Shown: positions 35,423 through 48,190, numbered from the stretch's first letter. The stretch: DNA of 60,000 bases from Polytrichum commune (GCA_950295325.1 OX485806.1:12836001-12896000); one strand, 5' to 3'. Made by a program: numbers and translations. Notes: generated by a model from the sequence alone, not told the origin.

Positions 35423-36459
35423 ATGGCTTCCACCTCAATTCTTCCTCCCGTCTCTGAGATGGCCGAACTTCGTTCACATGGCATCGGGGTCCCTATTATA
35501 TTCCCCATTGGTGCACAAGGTATTGTTGTTGTCTCGGAGCTTCATCTTAGCATTAGGTTCTCTTTGAAAGCTAGTACAATATGGGTAGAGCGTGAGATCT
35601 ACCATCCTGATACTGGATTGCTCGTTCATACCTTCCATGAGACCTCCAAGGTAACTGACAATGGCAATGTAGTGTGGGAGCTTGGCGCGGGAAAGTATAG
35701 GGTTTGTGGCTGGCCAGATTCTTAGATGGGAGTGTCAACAGAAATCCTTCCTCCTCTTCGATCATCCACTGTTGCCTTTAGCACACCCCCGGTAATAAGC
35801 GTCAAGACCGAGCCTGGTGTAGACAACGTTATAGACTTGTCTGATTCTTCGAGTGAAGATGTACCAGTGCATAAGGCTGCTGTCCATGATTCCCCTCATT
35901 TGTTTCCCTTTGCATCCTACGTAACGCCTTCTCCATCTAGCTCTGTCCCTTCAACTCCTTCGGTCCCTACGTCTAAACCTCCTCAAACTATTGTTCAATG
36001 TCTTCGTCGTCTTGGCTCTATGCCCGGTAGTAAGAACGTCCTCAAGAAAATAGATTATGATAAAATCAATATCCAAGAAGTTAATCACCTTCCCCCTCGT
36101 TTCAATGGCACCCAGTTATTTGTCCTCCCTGCAGCAGAAGTTTCTTCATCTCAAACCAGGGCCAAGTCGTTGGACGGCATGGACAAGCAATATGATGGCC
36201 ATGTTTGGACTAAGACTCAAACCACCAACATTACAAACGACGTTGGCCTTGCATTTCGTTCCTCTACCTGTGTTGGCCATCTCCAATGCCAAAACCCGAG
36301 TTGTGATTACCTTCAACGCGCCCATCGTACCTCTAAGGTCAATGACACAGAATTTGAAGGTTTCACTAAAGATCCTTTCCCTCTCTCTGGCATTGTGCCA
36401 TCCGGATCTACTCTTGTCTGCAGGATCTGTAAAGAGCCTCCCAAATGCATTGCACTATG
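35423..36459 (+). pseudogene. MULE transposase segment 1 (N-terminus)
   Basis: Open except for TAG 35723-35725. It ends inside CKEPPKCIALC at the insertion point of chromovirus copy A. The last five bases, CTATG (36455-36459), are repeated after the element. Confidence 0.8.
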
Positions 36460-37432
36460 TGTCGCAACCCTTGCTAGCCCCCCTTGACAATCTTGCCAAT
36501 TTTCAATTCTAGCAAAGGTTACGAGTGCTAACCCTTCGCATACCGCCATGCTAATGGTTAGCTCTTCTTACCCCGGACCATATAGCTCATAGGAGGGAAC
36601 CAACCCTCCTACTTTGCTTTCGGGACTCATCCCTTAATCGGTAACCCATTCCTAGATGTGGACTTCCATTCATGGAAGTCCAATCCCATGTTGATCATCG
36701 CGTTGCCGAAGCAACACTACAACAACCCGAACCATACTAGGCAACTATGGCCTCACATTAGGCCAATGCCAATGGAGGCCGTGCCGTTCGGCCTCGGGTG
36801 GGTGAGGCCACACCACCTCACCCATATAAGCCTCTAGGACTCTACGCGGGGCCCCTACCCCACCGTCAACCAACCTCTTGTCTCTCTACCAAGAGTTGGG
36901 GCCAAGTGGACACTTTCCCTTAGCCGCTGGGCCTAGAACCCCCCAGCAGCTTCAGACCATCATAACTTCCTTGTACAATGTCTGATGCTTACACGCGACC
37001 ACTCTATCTTCATCTACGCTTCACGTAGATGCCGATGGACTCCTCACTTGCCCCATTCAGGCAAGTCTTGAGGAAGTTATGCCTGTTTGAACCTTGGCAG
37101 TCCCGGGAATCACTCCCAGGCACTGCTGCACCAGGGCGCTGTCCCGGGACAGCGCCCCACTCAAATGGCCATAACTCCTAGCTCACACCTCCGATTGAGG
37201 TGATCTTGAGCATTCTAGAATCACCACGCCATGAGCTACGCATAGCTCATGGCCTTACCCTCATGCCTCCTAGTCTCCGTGGGTGGGAGGCGTTCCCAAC
37301 GCCCGGGGCCCTCACCCACACTAGGATCACTTGGGCCCTCTCACCAACAGCGCCACAAGTCCCGGGTGTCACTCCGGGGTCCCCCTTGTGCCCATGGTGT
37401 TTCGGCCACTCCTCATGGAGAGGTGCGCGACA
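36460..37432 (-). mobile_element. copy A 3' LTR
   Basis: Plus strand reads TGTCGCAACCCTTGC to GGTGCGCGACA. It contains the hairpins CGCTGTCCCGGGACAGCG (about 37136-37155), CATGAGCTACGCATAGCTCATG (near 37229) and CTACGCTTCACGTAG (near 37014). Confidence 0.92.
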
Positions 37433-37450
37433 CTCACCCCCACCAAACGG
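37433..37450 (-). promoter_or_regulatory. polypurine tract, copy A
   Basis: The minus strand reads TTGGTGGGGGTGAG directly before the 3' LTR, the expected plus-strand primer. The same tract lies at 51838-51851 in copy B. Confidence 0.85.
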
Positions 37451-38259
37451 AGTCGATGCCCTCATCGACTATACTCGTAGTCGGCACACCAATTCTCAAG
37501 TTGCCATCCTCTATGGTGCGGCATTGTGTTTACCTTAGGGCGCGACCCCCACAATGCATCTTCACATTTGGCATAGTCCCAAAGGTGTCGTTCCTAGGTG
37601 GTCCGTTAGCGACCTTGGATCTCTCCTCCAAGGACCTAACCTATACTAGACCCACCTACTTTGGGACTCACTTGGGTTGCCCCTCCTTTGGGGCCTCCCC
37701 CGTTAGGCTACACTAGCCTAACATGACACATCTAGGCGAGACCTCAACGCTTCCACTAAGTTGTCTCGGTTGCAACTCCGAGATGGCTTTCCATTGTTAA
37801 GCCACGCCTCGATCGCACGAGGGTGATGCCAAGTCCCGCCCGACTCGGTTCCCACTTTGCTCTTTCGAGACATGGGTTCATGACTCCCATGCGCCAACTC
37901 TCGTTAGCTCGCGGGTAGCACTTTTATGAGCACGCGCCATCACCTTGTCCCCGCCCGGACAAGCCCATGGCTAAGAAGTTTCTTGGTTTTATCCAAGGCC
38001 CCTCCAAGCCATGGCCCCCAATTACTCGGCTTACCCAACTTAGTTTGGCATATCTATTCCCCCTCTTCCATTAACCAAGCACAAGTACAAGACTAGGACC
38101 TCATCTCATACTTTTCTCTTTGCACCACTAAAGTTTGGACTTTATTCCCTCAAGCCAAAGAACAAGTTCATGTTGTGGAGTAATTAACCTCGAAGCTAAG
38201 TGTGCTACTAGCATCTCTCCCCCACTAAAGGAGATTGATGTCCTCATCAATGCCTACGC

Positions 38260-41200
38260 TTCATTTTATTGGAATCCTTAGCCTTAGTTTCTTCAAAGTG
38301 CTTCACCAATTCATTGGTGTTCACCATGTCTCTTGCCGCCACCCAAGCGGTTTCTTTCTCATGGTACCCTCACCATTTCACCAATGACTCCTTTGTACAT
38401 TTTCTTTCATTTTCACTTGGACTTCCTACACTTGAGGATGCCCTCCTACCTCATGTTCCAAATGACCTCCACAAGGTCGGGACATGGCCTAATCACTTGC
38501 TTGTGATCGGGCCACAAGGTGTCGTCCTAAAATGACTTTCGTAATGAGACATGAAATGTTGGATGCACTTTGATCTCCGGCAGTAATTCCAACTTATACA
38601 TGTCCTTGAACACTTGTTCCACCATGGAAAACGAAGCTCCAATTTTGGACATGAACTTTGGAGTGAGGCCTTCCGGCTAAGTGAAGTTGTTCACATTCAA
38701 CAACACCTTTTGGCCCACCTCATTCTCCACTTCGCGTCTTCCGGCATTGACTTGCATTCTGTAGCACCTTCGGGCTTTCTCCACCAACAACTTGGTCATC
38801 TCCAAGACTTGTTCACGCTTCTTAGCCAAGTCCTCACCATCTTGGTTGAACTCTAGTGTTGAATGTGCCCCCTCGAGAGCTAGGTTAATAGGTTGGAGCG
38901 CATCCACTCCATAAGCCACCACGAAAGACCACCCATTGGTTGTCAAGTGCGTGGCTACATTGCAATTACACTCCGCTCGACCCACATAGTCCGCCCAATC
39001 TCCTTGGTCCGCCCCCACCAAGTTCCTCAAGTATTGCTTCAAGACTCCATTCACACGCTCCGCTTTCCCATCCACTTGGGAATGCAAGGTCGTGCTAAAC
39101 CTTAGTTTCATTCCGACCTCCTTAGAGAAATGCATTGAAAATGCACTTGTGAACTTTGGATCTTGATCCCACACAATCACTCTTGGCAACCCGTGGTGCC
39201 TCAACCATCCTTTGAGAAAAGGCTATGCGGTCTCCAACGCGGTGGCGGTTCCCACAATCGGCACCATGTGTGCCAACTTGGCAAACCGCTCTACCATCAA
39301 CAAGATGGCATCATACCCATGTGACTCCGGCAAACTTGTGATCAAGTTCATGCACATACTATGCCATGGCGCCCACGGGATAGGCAAAGGTTGCAAGAGA
39401 CTGCCTTGCTTTTGGTAAGAGGCTTGGTTCACTTGGCACTTTATTCACGCCTTCACAAAGTGGGTTATATCCTAGTTTATGCACCGCCAATGGTACCTCT
39501 TTGACACCATTCTATGGCGGTTTTTTCTTTCTCTTCTATGGCCGGCAATAGGACTATCATATTCCTCCTTCAAAACCGATAGCCTCAACTTGCCCTGTGG
39601 CACATACACCCAACTTTGCTTATACTTGAACAATCCGTCCACCAACTTAACCTCTTTGAGCACCTTGCTCTTGCAAAGCTCACCTAAAAGTTTTTGTGCT
39701 TTGGGGTAGTTAATTACCCCTCCCGTATCTTGCATCACAAGTTTCCTTCGCCGGCACACATAAGCCACAAGGTTTGGATGGTTCTCATTGCTTGGAACTC
39801 TTCCGGTCTACTTAGCGCATCCGGCACCACATTTCCACGGTCCGGTTTGTGGACTAGATCCACCTTCATAAGCGCCAAGCTATCATGCCAATGCAATGAC
39901 TTGGCGCTCACTTGCGCTTGTATGTCAAAATACGTTTAGGACACATTGTCCTTGTAGACCTTTACTTTGTGCGACCCCAACTAGTGTCGCCACATCTTCA
40001 AGCAATGCACTACCGCAAAGAAGTTCTTTGTCATGAGTTGGTTGTCTTCTTTGACAACCATCGAGCTTCATGCTCGCATATGCAATGGCCATCCATCTTA
40101 CACATAATCCACCATTGTTAAAATCACTCACCCCCGTATGCACCTCAAAAGGTTTGTCAAGCTCCGCGAACTTGAGTACGGGCGGCGAAGAGAACTTGGC
40201 TTAAGCTCCCCAAAGACTCGTGACAAACATCATCCCACTCTTGGGATAGCCATTTCTTTCACAAGTCGAACCATCGAGCTTCATGCTCTCATGTGCAATG
40301 GCCATCCATCTTGCTTCAACATCCGCCAATGGTAAAGTCACTCGCCCCCCGTATGCACCTCAAAAGGTTTTTCAAGCTCCGCGAACTTGAACACGGGTGG
40401 TAAAGAGGAACTTGGTCTTAAGCTCCTCAAAGACTTGGTGGCAAGGCTCATCCCACTCTTGGGAGAGCCATTTCTTGCACAAGTTGGACAAGCTTCTACA
40501 ACCATGGAACTTAATGCTCCCATAAGCAATGGTCATCCATCTTGGATCAACATCCGCCAATGGTAAAGTCCTTCGCCTTCATGTGCACCTCAACATGCTC
40601 ATGAAAACCCGGAAACTTAACCACATGTTGTGAAGAGAACTTACTCTTGAGCTCTCCAAAGGCTTGGTGACAAGGCTCATCCCACTCTTGGGATAGCCAT
40701 TTTTTCCAACATGTTGACTAAGGTTCTAGCAACCTTAGAAAAACCATGAATGAAGTGGTGGTAGTAGTTGGCGAGGCCAACAAATGACCTAAGCCTTTTT
40801 CTTGAGTCAAGGGCCAATTCTCTTTTTGGATTGCCTTGACATTCTTCATGTTCGTCCACCAACTTCCTTTGTCACCACATACCTCAAGAACTCAATCTCT
40901 CGTTGAGCAAAGTTATTTTTCACTTCTTGGCGGTAACTTTTTGGGCAACACATTGGTGAATACATCCTTGTATCTCACCAACATCCCACCAATGTGGTTT
41001 GGAGGAGGCCCATCTTTCCTAGCCTCCCCATACATTCCTTGGAGTTGCTCCAATTGAACCACGACCATTATGTTTTCTATTTTTCATTTGGTCCATTAAG
41101 ACCAAATTCAACTTGGGTCCTCCTACCATAGGAGTCCTTGTCAATTTGAACTTCAATTATTTTCCATTATGACACATCATAATGCACCGCAAGCTCACCG

Positions 41201-41880
41201 GCTTGCACCTCACATCTATCATGTGAGTTTCAAAGTAGGCGGCCTTCACAATGACATGCATTTCATCTATTTCACATGGTGTGAAATTTTGACAAAAATC
41301 CAATGTCCCACATTGAAAGGTTACATGCATCGCGGCCTCCTTTGTCTCATGCGGTTCGCCCTTTCCAAACCGCACCTTGGTGGGCTTGCTTTCTCTATCA
41401 ATCGGCAAGCCCCAACTCCCTTGTGAGTTTTGGGCTCAAGAAGGAGTGGTAGCCTCTTTGTCAACACATGAGACATTTCTCCCATTCATTGAGCCTCAAG
41501 GTACAAAAGATTTGGCCTTGGCTTAAGGCTACTAGCCTTGGCCACAATGCCATCGTCTTACATTCGGTCCTCGGCAACTTGGCTTGGCTTGGTCCGCAAA
41601 GCCAACTTTAAACATTTCGTCCGCGGGACAAATTGGTTTGGTGCCACAAAACCAATTTCTAATAGTTTGTCCGCAAAACAAACATGTTTTGCCTTCGTAG
41701 CACAAAGCCACCTTCCCACACTCCGTCCACGGCACGAACATGAATTGCCTTGGTAGGACAAACCCACCTCCCAACATTCCATCCGCGGCACAAGTATGAT
41801 TTGCTTTGGAAGCATAAAGCCACCTTTCAACATTCCGTCCGCGGCACCAACATGTTTTGCCTAAGTAAAATGGACCAAAC
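38260..41880 (-). pseudogene. copy A pol remnants and 60-bp minisatellite
   Basis: From right to left: a minisatellite of about 60-bp units (41545-41880); a protease-like region retaining HVTFQCGTLDFCQNF; then the join of VRYKDVFTNVLPKKLPPR to NNFAQREIEFL, which skips the catalytic reverse-transcriptase core. Next come RSFVGLANYYHHFI, three RNase H-start segments, an integrase with LITSLPES, WDQDPKFTSAF and GKAERVNGVLKQYLR, and a chromodomain with an internal TGA. Many stops and shifts are shared with copy B. Confidence 0.85.
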
Positions 41881-42512
41881 AATTTGCACTCATTTCTTTG
41901 GGACCTACTTTGGCTAAAGCCACTTGTGGTGATGCGCCGCCAAACTTCTCTTTGGGACCATCGGCTTCAATGCTCTTGCAAACTTGATGGTCCCCACCAT
42001 GTCCTCAAGAAGCCTTAGGGACTTAAACAAGGCATCCACCACCCGCTTTTAAAACCCCACCTAAAACGATGCATTTCTTAGAAAGCTCGTCCGTTTTAGG
42101 TGTATCCTTCATTTGTGCGTTTGAATAGCGCACATAGGCCTTAAGAGGCCCCGGGTCCCTCATTAGCACCAAGTTCATTTCAACATCCGAACCTTCAAAG
42201 CATCTCGAATTGAAATTCCAATCCAACATTAATACCCTCCAAGGTTTTGGGTGCTTTCGGTATTCTAGGCCCCAAATGTTTTTTGAGGTTTGCGGGAGCC
42301 CTTTTCAAAGCACTCCTCCATTTTCCTTACCGAATCCACCCTCATGCCCACCATTACCATTAAAATCAATGGTATGGTCAAACTCCATTTGCACATGATC
42401 CTTGTTCCAATTTGAGCCTCACAACCTTTTGGAAACCCCGGGCTCACCATCACAACCCGCATTTATGATAGCCATGTTTCCCTCAAAGTGCGAGCTCAAA
42501 ACTTGGAACCCT

Positions 42513-42524
42513 GCTCTGATACCA
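42513..42524 (-). promoter_or_regulatory. primer-binding site, copy A (tRNA-iMet)
   Basis: The minus strand reads TGGTATCAGAGC, two bases inside the 5' LTR, the standard plant initiator-Met tRNA complement. Confidence 0.9.
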
Positions 42525-42526
42525 AG

Positions 42527-43499
42527 TGTCGCAACCCTTGCTAGCCCCCCTTGACAATCTTGCCAATTTTCAATTCTAGCAAAGGTTACGAGTGCTAACC
42601 CTTCGCATACCGCCATGCTAATGGTTAGCTCTTCTTACCCCGGACCATATAGCTCATAGGAGGGAACCAACCCTCCTACTTTGCTTTCGGGACTCATCCC
42701 TTAATCGGTAACCCATTCCTAGATGTGGACTTCCATTCATGGAAGTCCAATCCCATGTTGATCATCGCGTTGCCGAAGCAACACTACAACAACCCGAACC
42801 ATACTAGGCAACTATGGCCTCACATTAGGCCAATGCCAATGGAGGCCGTGCCGTTCGGCCTCGGGTGGGTGAGGCCACACCACCTCACCCATATAAGCCT
42901 CTAGGACTCTACGCGGGGCCCCTACCCCACCGTCAACCAACCTCTTGTCTCTCTACCAAGAGTTGGGGCCAAGTGGACACTTTCCCTTAGCCGCTGGGCC
43001 TAGAACCCCCCAGCAGCTTCAGACCATCATAACTTCCTTGTACAATGTCTGATGCTTACACGCGACCACTCTATCTTCATCTACGCTTCACGTAGATGCC
43101 GATGGACTCCTCACTTGCCCCATTCAGGCAAGTCTTGAGGAAGTTATGCCTGTTTGAACCTTGGCAGTCCCGGGAATCACTCCCAGGCACTGCTGCACCA
43201 CGGCGCTGTCCCGGGACAGCGCCCCACTCAAATGGCCATAACTCCTAGCTCACACCTCCGATTGAGGTGATCTTGAGCATTCTAGAATCACCACGCCATG
43301 AGCTACGCATAGCTCATGGCCTTACCCTCATGCCTCCTAGTCTCCGTGGGTGGGAGGCGTTCCCAACGCCCGGGGCCCTCACCCACACTAGGATCACTTG
43401 GGCCCTCTCACCAACAGCGCCACAAGTCCCGGGTGTCACTCCGGGGTCCCCCTTGTGCCCATGGTGTTTCGGCCACTCCTCATGGAGAGGTGCGCGACA
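42527..43499 (-). mobile_element. copy A 5' LTR
   Basis: Identical in length to the other LTR and nearly identical in sequence. It abuts the primer-binding site on its left and the CTATG target duplication on its right. Confidence 0.92.
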
Positions 43500-43504
43500 C
43501 TATG

Positions 43505-43932
43505 CGAGGCCAAAATCTTCTACGTCCATGGGAAGGAGTCATCCCAAAGAGCCTGCATTCATCTCAGTTCTCATCAACATCCAGTGAAGGTTGGAGACTG
43601 TAGAGACAGTCGGAAGGGTATCAATGCACTTCTTGAGAAGTACGTTGAACGTACGCCTCAAGCCATCCACAGCAAGATCGTCCTTGAAGCTAGCAAGGAT
43701 ATTGTTGGTGAGTTTCTCCTTTCTGGCGATAATGACACACACCGTCTCTTCTCTTTAAAAGAGCTTGAACCTGTTTTTGAGAGCTGTAGAGAGTTGAATT
43801 CCCCAAACCTTCGCTCTAAGGATACCTCTTTCAAATATTTGCGGAGGTTTGGTGTTATGGATGGCATCGCAAAGCTCCGAGGCGTTAGCAATTGGGCCTA
43901 CGTCCAACGGAACCAATTCCCAGGACAAGGTG
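43505..43932 (+). pseudogene. MULE transposase segment 2
   Basis: Resumes directly after the CTATG duplication (43500-43504) with EAKIFYVHGKES in the same frame as segment 1. It runs to RNQFPGQG, where the solo LTR is inserted between AGGTG duplications (43928-43932 and 45009-45013). Confidence 0.8.
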
Positions 43933-45008
43933 TGTCACCAAAAAGCCTGCACCCTTCAATTTCGTCCTAGCCCGAATGGAGAAGTTTATAATGACATGTA
44001 GAAATTTATTTCTTTGTAACACAATGTATGATTCCAATCTATCGTTGGAATATACGCAACTTAGCCAAGTCTATACTATGTCTTCTTACACTCCTTAATC
44101 TCGAAGTTTGGAAGTTTGGAAGTTTGGACATAGTCTCGGTTTTTTGGCTCTCAAAAATTCATATGAAGTCCAAAAAATGAGTTCTTGGTATCCATGGATA
44201 GGTAATGAAGTCCTCTACATGAATATGCAATAATATTTCTACTGCCACAAAGTATATGGTCGCAATTCTATGTTGTTCCCTTTGAACCTACAGTTTTTCA
44301 CTAGTTTTTGGAAGTTTGGACATAGTCTCGGTTTTTTGGCTCTCAAAAATTCATATGAAGTCCAACAAAACTAAATGCTCCAATAAGAGACTTTGCACAT
44401 CCGCATAAGTATAAGGCTAATCAATGTAAATCCAAGTATTCAAACAAAGCCATAAATTGAACTTTAAATCATTCACGCCCAACTATTACTAACAAGAGGT
44501 CAAGCCCTCTTCAAGGCCAACTAGCCTTGGCTCCTAACCTTACATCCATGCACACACACGTGCTCCTATCTTGCTTCCCACGCACCCACACTTATAACAC
44601 GTGGAGTGCCAAGGAGCACGAAGGAAAGAGAGGATGAGTGAGGGAAGAATGAGGGATTTTATAGTGAGTTTGAGGGAGTGAGCACCCTCAAGGCTCACGA
44701 TAAGCCCTCGAGATTTCCTCCTACTTTGTAGGCTCTTATCCTATCTCATAAGCCGTCCCCCCTCAAATGATCAACAATGATCCTAATTCAAACATTTAAC
44801 TAACATTGGCTTTCTACCTACCACACTTTACCAAGGTTTGTCCTTCTCCTACTTAAATCCACTCCACAAAAGCCTAATGCTTCAAACTAAGCTTTCTTCA
44901 AGCTTCATTCTTTTTATATTTTTGTGAATAATCATAAATCACCAAAACACCACTTGTAATGTTTTACAAGTGTTAACAACCAATGTGGGCATCAATTTTG
45001 GGCTCACA
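43933..45008 (-). mobile_element. solo LTR, family B, in MULE gene
   Basis: 1,076 bp, plus strand TGTCACCAAAAAGCC to TTTTGGGCTCACA, flanked by AGGTG (43928-43932 and 45009-45013). It is the reverse complement of the solo LTR at 15498-16573 with high similarity. The perfect target duplication shows that recombination between its own two LTRs left the solo form. It sits in the coding sequence of the MULE transposase. Confidence 0.92.
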
Positions 45009-45013
45009 AGGTG

Positions 45014-45672
45014 ACGATACAGACAAGGTGTTCGTCTTTAAGATGTCGGAGGTTGGTCCTGGAAGTGGAGTGGATTTGGTTCGTCGGATGCAACCGGGTG
45101 GGGACCTGGAGAACGCGTGGATGATGTCCGATCACGTGAAGCGGGTCAAAGGGTGGACCACCATGGCCGCTCATGTGTACGATGGGACTTATTAACGGGT
45201 CATGACCATTTCATGTTGTGATTTCCAATCGGAGGATAAGGATGCCCAAGTTCTCTTCTGGCAGAACTTCAACCACGTCATGGCCCGACACGGTATCCCA
45301 CATCCAAACTTTATAGGCTTCATGGCGGACAGTGCCCAAGCCAATTGGAACGTTGTTCGTATTGTATATGGTTCAGGGGATCCCAAAGTTCCAATGGAGG
45401 GTCGTGAGCACACTTGTTTTTTCCATTGGAAACAATCGCTCGAAAAACATACGAAATCGTATATAAAGCATGAGTTACAAGACCAACATAGACATCTTTG
45501 CCTTCAATATCGAAATGCGTCATCTATGGAAGAGGTTGAGACTAGGTACCTAGCTATCAAGGCTTGGTGGGCGTCATCGAATTGTACAAGTGAGGACGGT
45601 CCCAAGCATCTTCAGCTATGGCTTGCTTTTTGGCACTTCCGCTACCTTCAATGGGGTGGTTTCATGGAACTG
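45014..45672 (+). pseudogene. MULE transposase segment 3 (DDE core)
   Basis: Continues in frame (DDTDKVFVFKMSE), contains YDGTY, the TAA at 45193-45195, then SCCDFQSED, MADSAQANW, CFFHWKQS and the exon end GGFMEL. A GTACAT donor follows at 45673. Confidence 0.8.
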
Positions 45673-45735
45673 GTACATCTCCTTCATAATTCATTATTGG
45701 TTTTTCTTGGATTCGATTTCCTCTCTCTGTACATT

Positions 45736-46709
45736 TGTCGCGCACCTCTCCATGAGGAGTGCCCGAAACACCATGGGCACAAGGGGGACCCCGGAGTGAC
45801 ACCCGGGACTTGTGGCGCCGTTGGTGAGAGGGCCCAAGTGATCCTAGTGTGGGTGAGGGCCCCGGGCGTTGGGAACGCCTCCCACCCACGGAGACTAGGA
45901 TGCACAAGGGTAAGGCCATAAGCTATGCGTAGCTCATGGCGTGGTGATTCTAGAATGCTCAAGATCACCTCAATTGGAGGTGTGAGCTAGGAGTTATGGC
46001 CATTTGAGTGGGGTGCTGTCCCGGGACAGCGCCCTGGTACAGCAGTGCCTGGGAGTGATTCCCGGGACTGCCAAGGTTCAAACAGGCATAACTTCCTCAA
46101 GACTTGCCCGAATGGGGCAAGCGAGGAGTCCATCGGCATCTACGTGAAGCGTAGATGAAGATGGAGTGGTTGGTTGTTATGATCAGACATCATACAAGGA
46201 AGTTATGATGGTCTGAAGCTGCTGGGGGGGTTCTAGGCCCAGCAGCTAAAGGAAAATGACCACTTGGCCCCAACTCTTGGTAGAGAGACAAGAGGTTGGT
46301 TGGCGGTGGGGTAGGGGCCCCGTGTAGAGTCCTAGAGGCTTATATGGGTGAGGTGGTGTGGCCTCACCCACCCGAGGCCGAACGGCACGGCCTCCATGGG
46401 CATTGGCCTATTGTGAGGCCATAGTTGCCTAGTATGCTTCGGGTTGTTGTAGTGTTGCTCCAGCGACGCGATAATCAACATAGGATTGGACTTCCATGGA
46501 TGGAAGTCCACATCCAAGAAATGAGTTACCGATTAAGGGGTGAGTCCCGAAAGCAAAGTAGGAGGGTTGGTTCCCTCCTATGAACTATAAGGTCCGGGGT
46601 AAGAGGAGCTAACCATTAGCATGGCGGAATGCGAATGGTTAGCGCTCGTAACCTTTGCTAGAATCGAAAATTGGCAAGATTGTTAAGGGACCTAGCAAGG
46701 GTTGCGACA
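45736..46709 (+). mobile_element. copy B 5' LTR
   Basis: TGTCGCGCACC to GGTTGCGACA. It shares variants such as GAGGAGTCC, AAGATGG and GAAAATGACC with the truncated LTR at 58262 rather than with its own 3' partner. Confidence 0.92.
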
Positions 46710-46711
46710 CT

Positions 46712-46723
46712 TGGTATCAGAGC
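46712..46723 (+). promoter_or_regulatory. primer-binding site, copy B (tRNA-iMet)
   Basis: TGGTATCAGAGC, two bases after the 5' LTR. Confidence 0.9.
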
Positions 46724-47379
46724 AGGGTTCCAAGTTTTGAGCTCGCACTTTGAGGGAAACATGGGTATCAAAAATGCGGGTTATGATGGTGAGCCCGGGG
46801 TTTCCAAAAGGTTGTGAGGCTCAAATTGGAACAAGGATCATGTGCAAATGGAATTTGACCATACCATTGGTTCTAATGACAATGGTGGGCATGAGGGTGG
46901 ATTTGGTAAGGAAAATGGAGGAGTGCTTTGAAAAGGGCTCCCGCAAACCTCAAAGAACATTTGGGGCCTAGAATACCGAAATCACCCAAAACCTTGGAGG
47001 GCATTAATGTTGGATTGAAATTCCAATTCGAAATGCTTGGAAGGTATTGATGTTGGAATGAATTTGGTGCTAATGAGGCACCCGGGGCCTCTTAAGGCCT
47101 ATGTGCGCTATTCAAACGCACAAATGAAGGATACACCTAAAACGGACGAACTTTCTAAGAAATACATCCTTTTAGGTGGGGTTTTAAAAGCGGGTGGTGG
47201 ATGCCTTGTTTAAGTCCCCAAGGCTTCTTGAGGACATGGTGGGGACCATCAAGTTTCCAAGAGCATTGAAGCCGATGGTCCCAAAGAGAAGTTCGGCGGC
47301 GCATCACCACAAGTGGCTTTAGCCAAAGTAGGTCCCAAAGAAATGAGTGCAAATTGTTTGGTCCATTTTACTTAGGCAA

Positions 47380-47690
47380 AACATGTTGGTGCCGCGGACG
47401 GAATGTTGAAAGGTGGCTTTATGCTTCCAAAGCAAATCATACTTGTGCCGCGGACGGAATGTTGGGAGGTGGGTTTGTCCTACCAAGGCAATTCATGTTT
47501 GAGCCGCGGACGGAGTGTGGGAAGGTGGCTTTGTGCTACCAAGGCAAAACATGTTTGTTTTGCGGACAAATTATTAGAAATTGGTTTTGTGGCACCAAAC
47601 CAATTTGTCCCGCGGACAAAATGTTTAAAGTTGGCTTTGCGGACCAAGCCAAGCCAAGTTGCCGAGGACCAAATGTTGGACGATGGATTT
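47380..47690 (+). repeat. minisatellite in gag/protease region
   Basis: About five or six units near 60 bp, each with a CCGCGGACGGAATGTTG-like start, then GGTGGCTTTGTG and CCAAGGCAAA. Present in both chromovirus copies (41545-41880 in copy A). One frame gives a repeated Cys/Trp-rich peptide, but stops interrupt it. Confidence 0.8.
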
Positions 47691-47734
47691 GTGGCCAAGG
47701 CTAGTAGCCTTAAGCCGAGGCCAAGTATTTTGTA

Positions 47735-48190
47735 CCTTGAGGCTCAAATGAATGGGAGGCTTGTCTCATGGGTTGACAAAGAGTTAAGGCATTCTTTCAT
47801 GACCCCAAAGCTTACAATGGGAGTTGGGGTTTGCCGATTGGTAGAGTGGTGAAGCCCACCAAGGTGCGGTTTGGAAAGGGCGAACCGCATGAGACAAAGG
47901 AGGCCGCGATGCATGTAACCTTTCAATGTGGGACATTGGATTTTTGTCAAAATTTCACACCATGTGAAATAGATGAAATGCATGTCATTGTGAAGGCCGC
48001 CTTCCTTGAAACTCACATGATAGATGTGAGGTGCAAGCCGGTGTGCTTGCCGTGCATTATGATGTGTCATAATGGCAAAGAATTGAGGTTCAAATTGACA
48101 AGGACTCCTATGGTAGGAGGACCCAAGTTGAATTTGGTCTTAATGGACCAAATGAAATATGGTAAACATAATGGTCGTGGTTCAAATTGA
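47735..48190 (+). pseudogene. copy B protease remnant
   Basis: Reads LYLEAQMNGRLVSWVDKELRHSFMTPKL and, in another frame, KPTKVRFGKGEPHE and HVTFQCGTLDFCQNFTPCEI, as in gypsy protease and its C-terminal extension. The catalytic D-T/S-G triad is replaced by VDKE, so the protease is dead. Copy A also lacks it. Confidence 0.7.

Larger units (their letters stand above)
36460..43499 (-). mobile_element. chromovirus (Ty3/gypsy) family A, copy A
   Basis: A 7,040-bp element in minus orientation with target duplication CTATG (36455-36459 and 43500-43504). The LTRs are 36460-37432 and 42527-43499, 973 bp each. I found one difference between them (C/G around 37135 versus 43206). The primer-binding site is complementary to initiator-Met tRNA and the polypurine tract is intact. 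Inside, no gag is recognisable. Remnants of protease (about 41160-41500), RNase H repeated three times (about 40130-40760), integrase (about 38680-39770) and a chromodomain (about 38260-38410) lie in the usual order but are broken by stops. The reverse-transcriptase core is missing. Confidence 0.92.

Noticed and set aside
37200-37716. Arg/Pro/Gly-rich open frames of 112-155 codons in several LTRs
   Set aside because: They occur in every family A LTR, on the strand opposite to element transcription, and result from GC-rich sequence. No domain is present.
41532-41882. Cys/Trp-rich repeat protein in chromovirus A
   Set aside because: Produced by the 60-bp minisatellite; frames differ between copies and are interrupted by stops.
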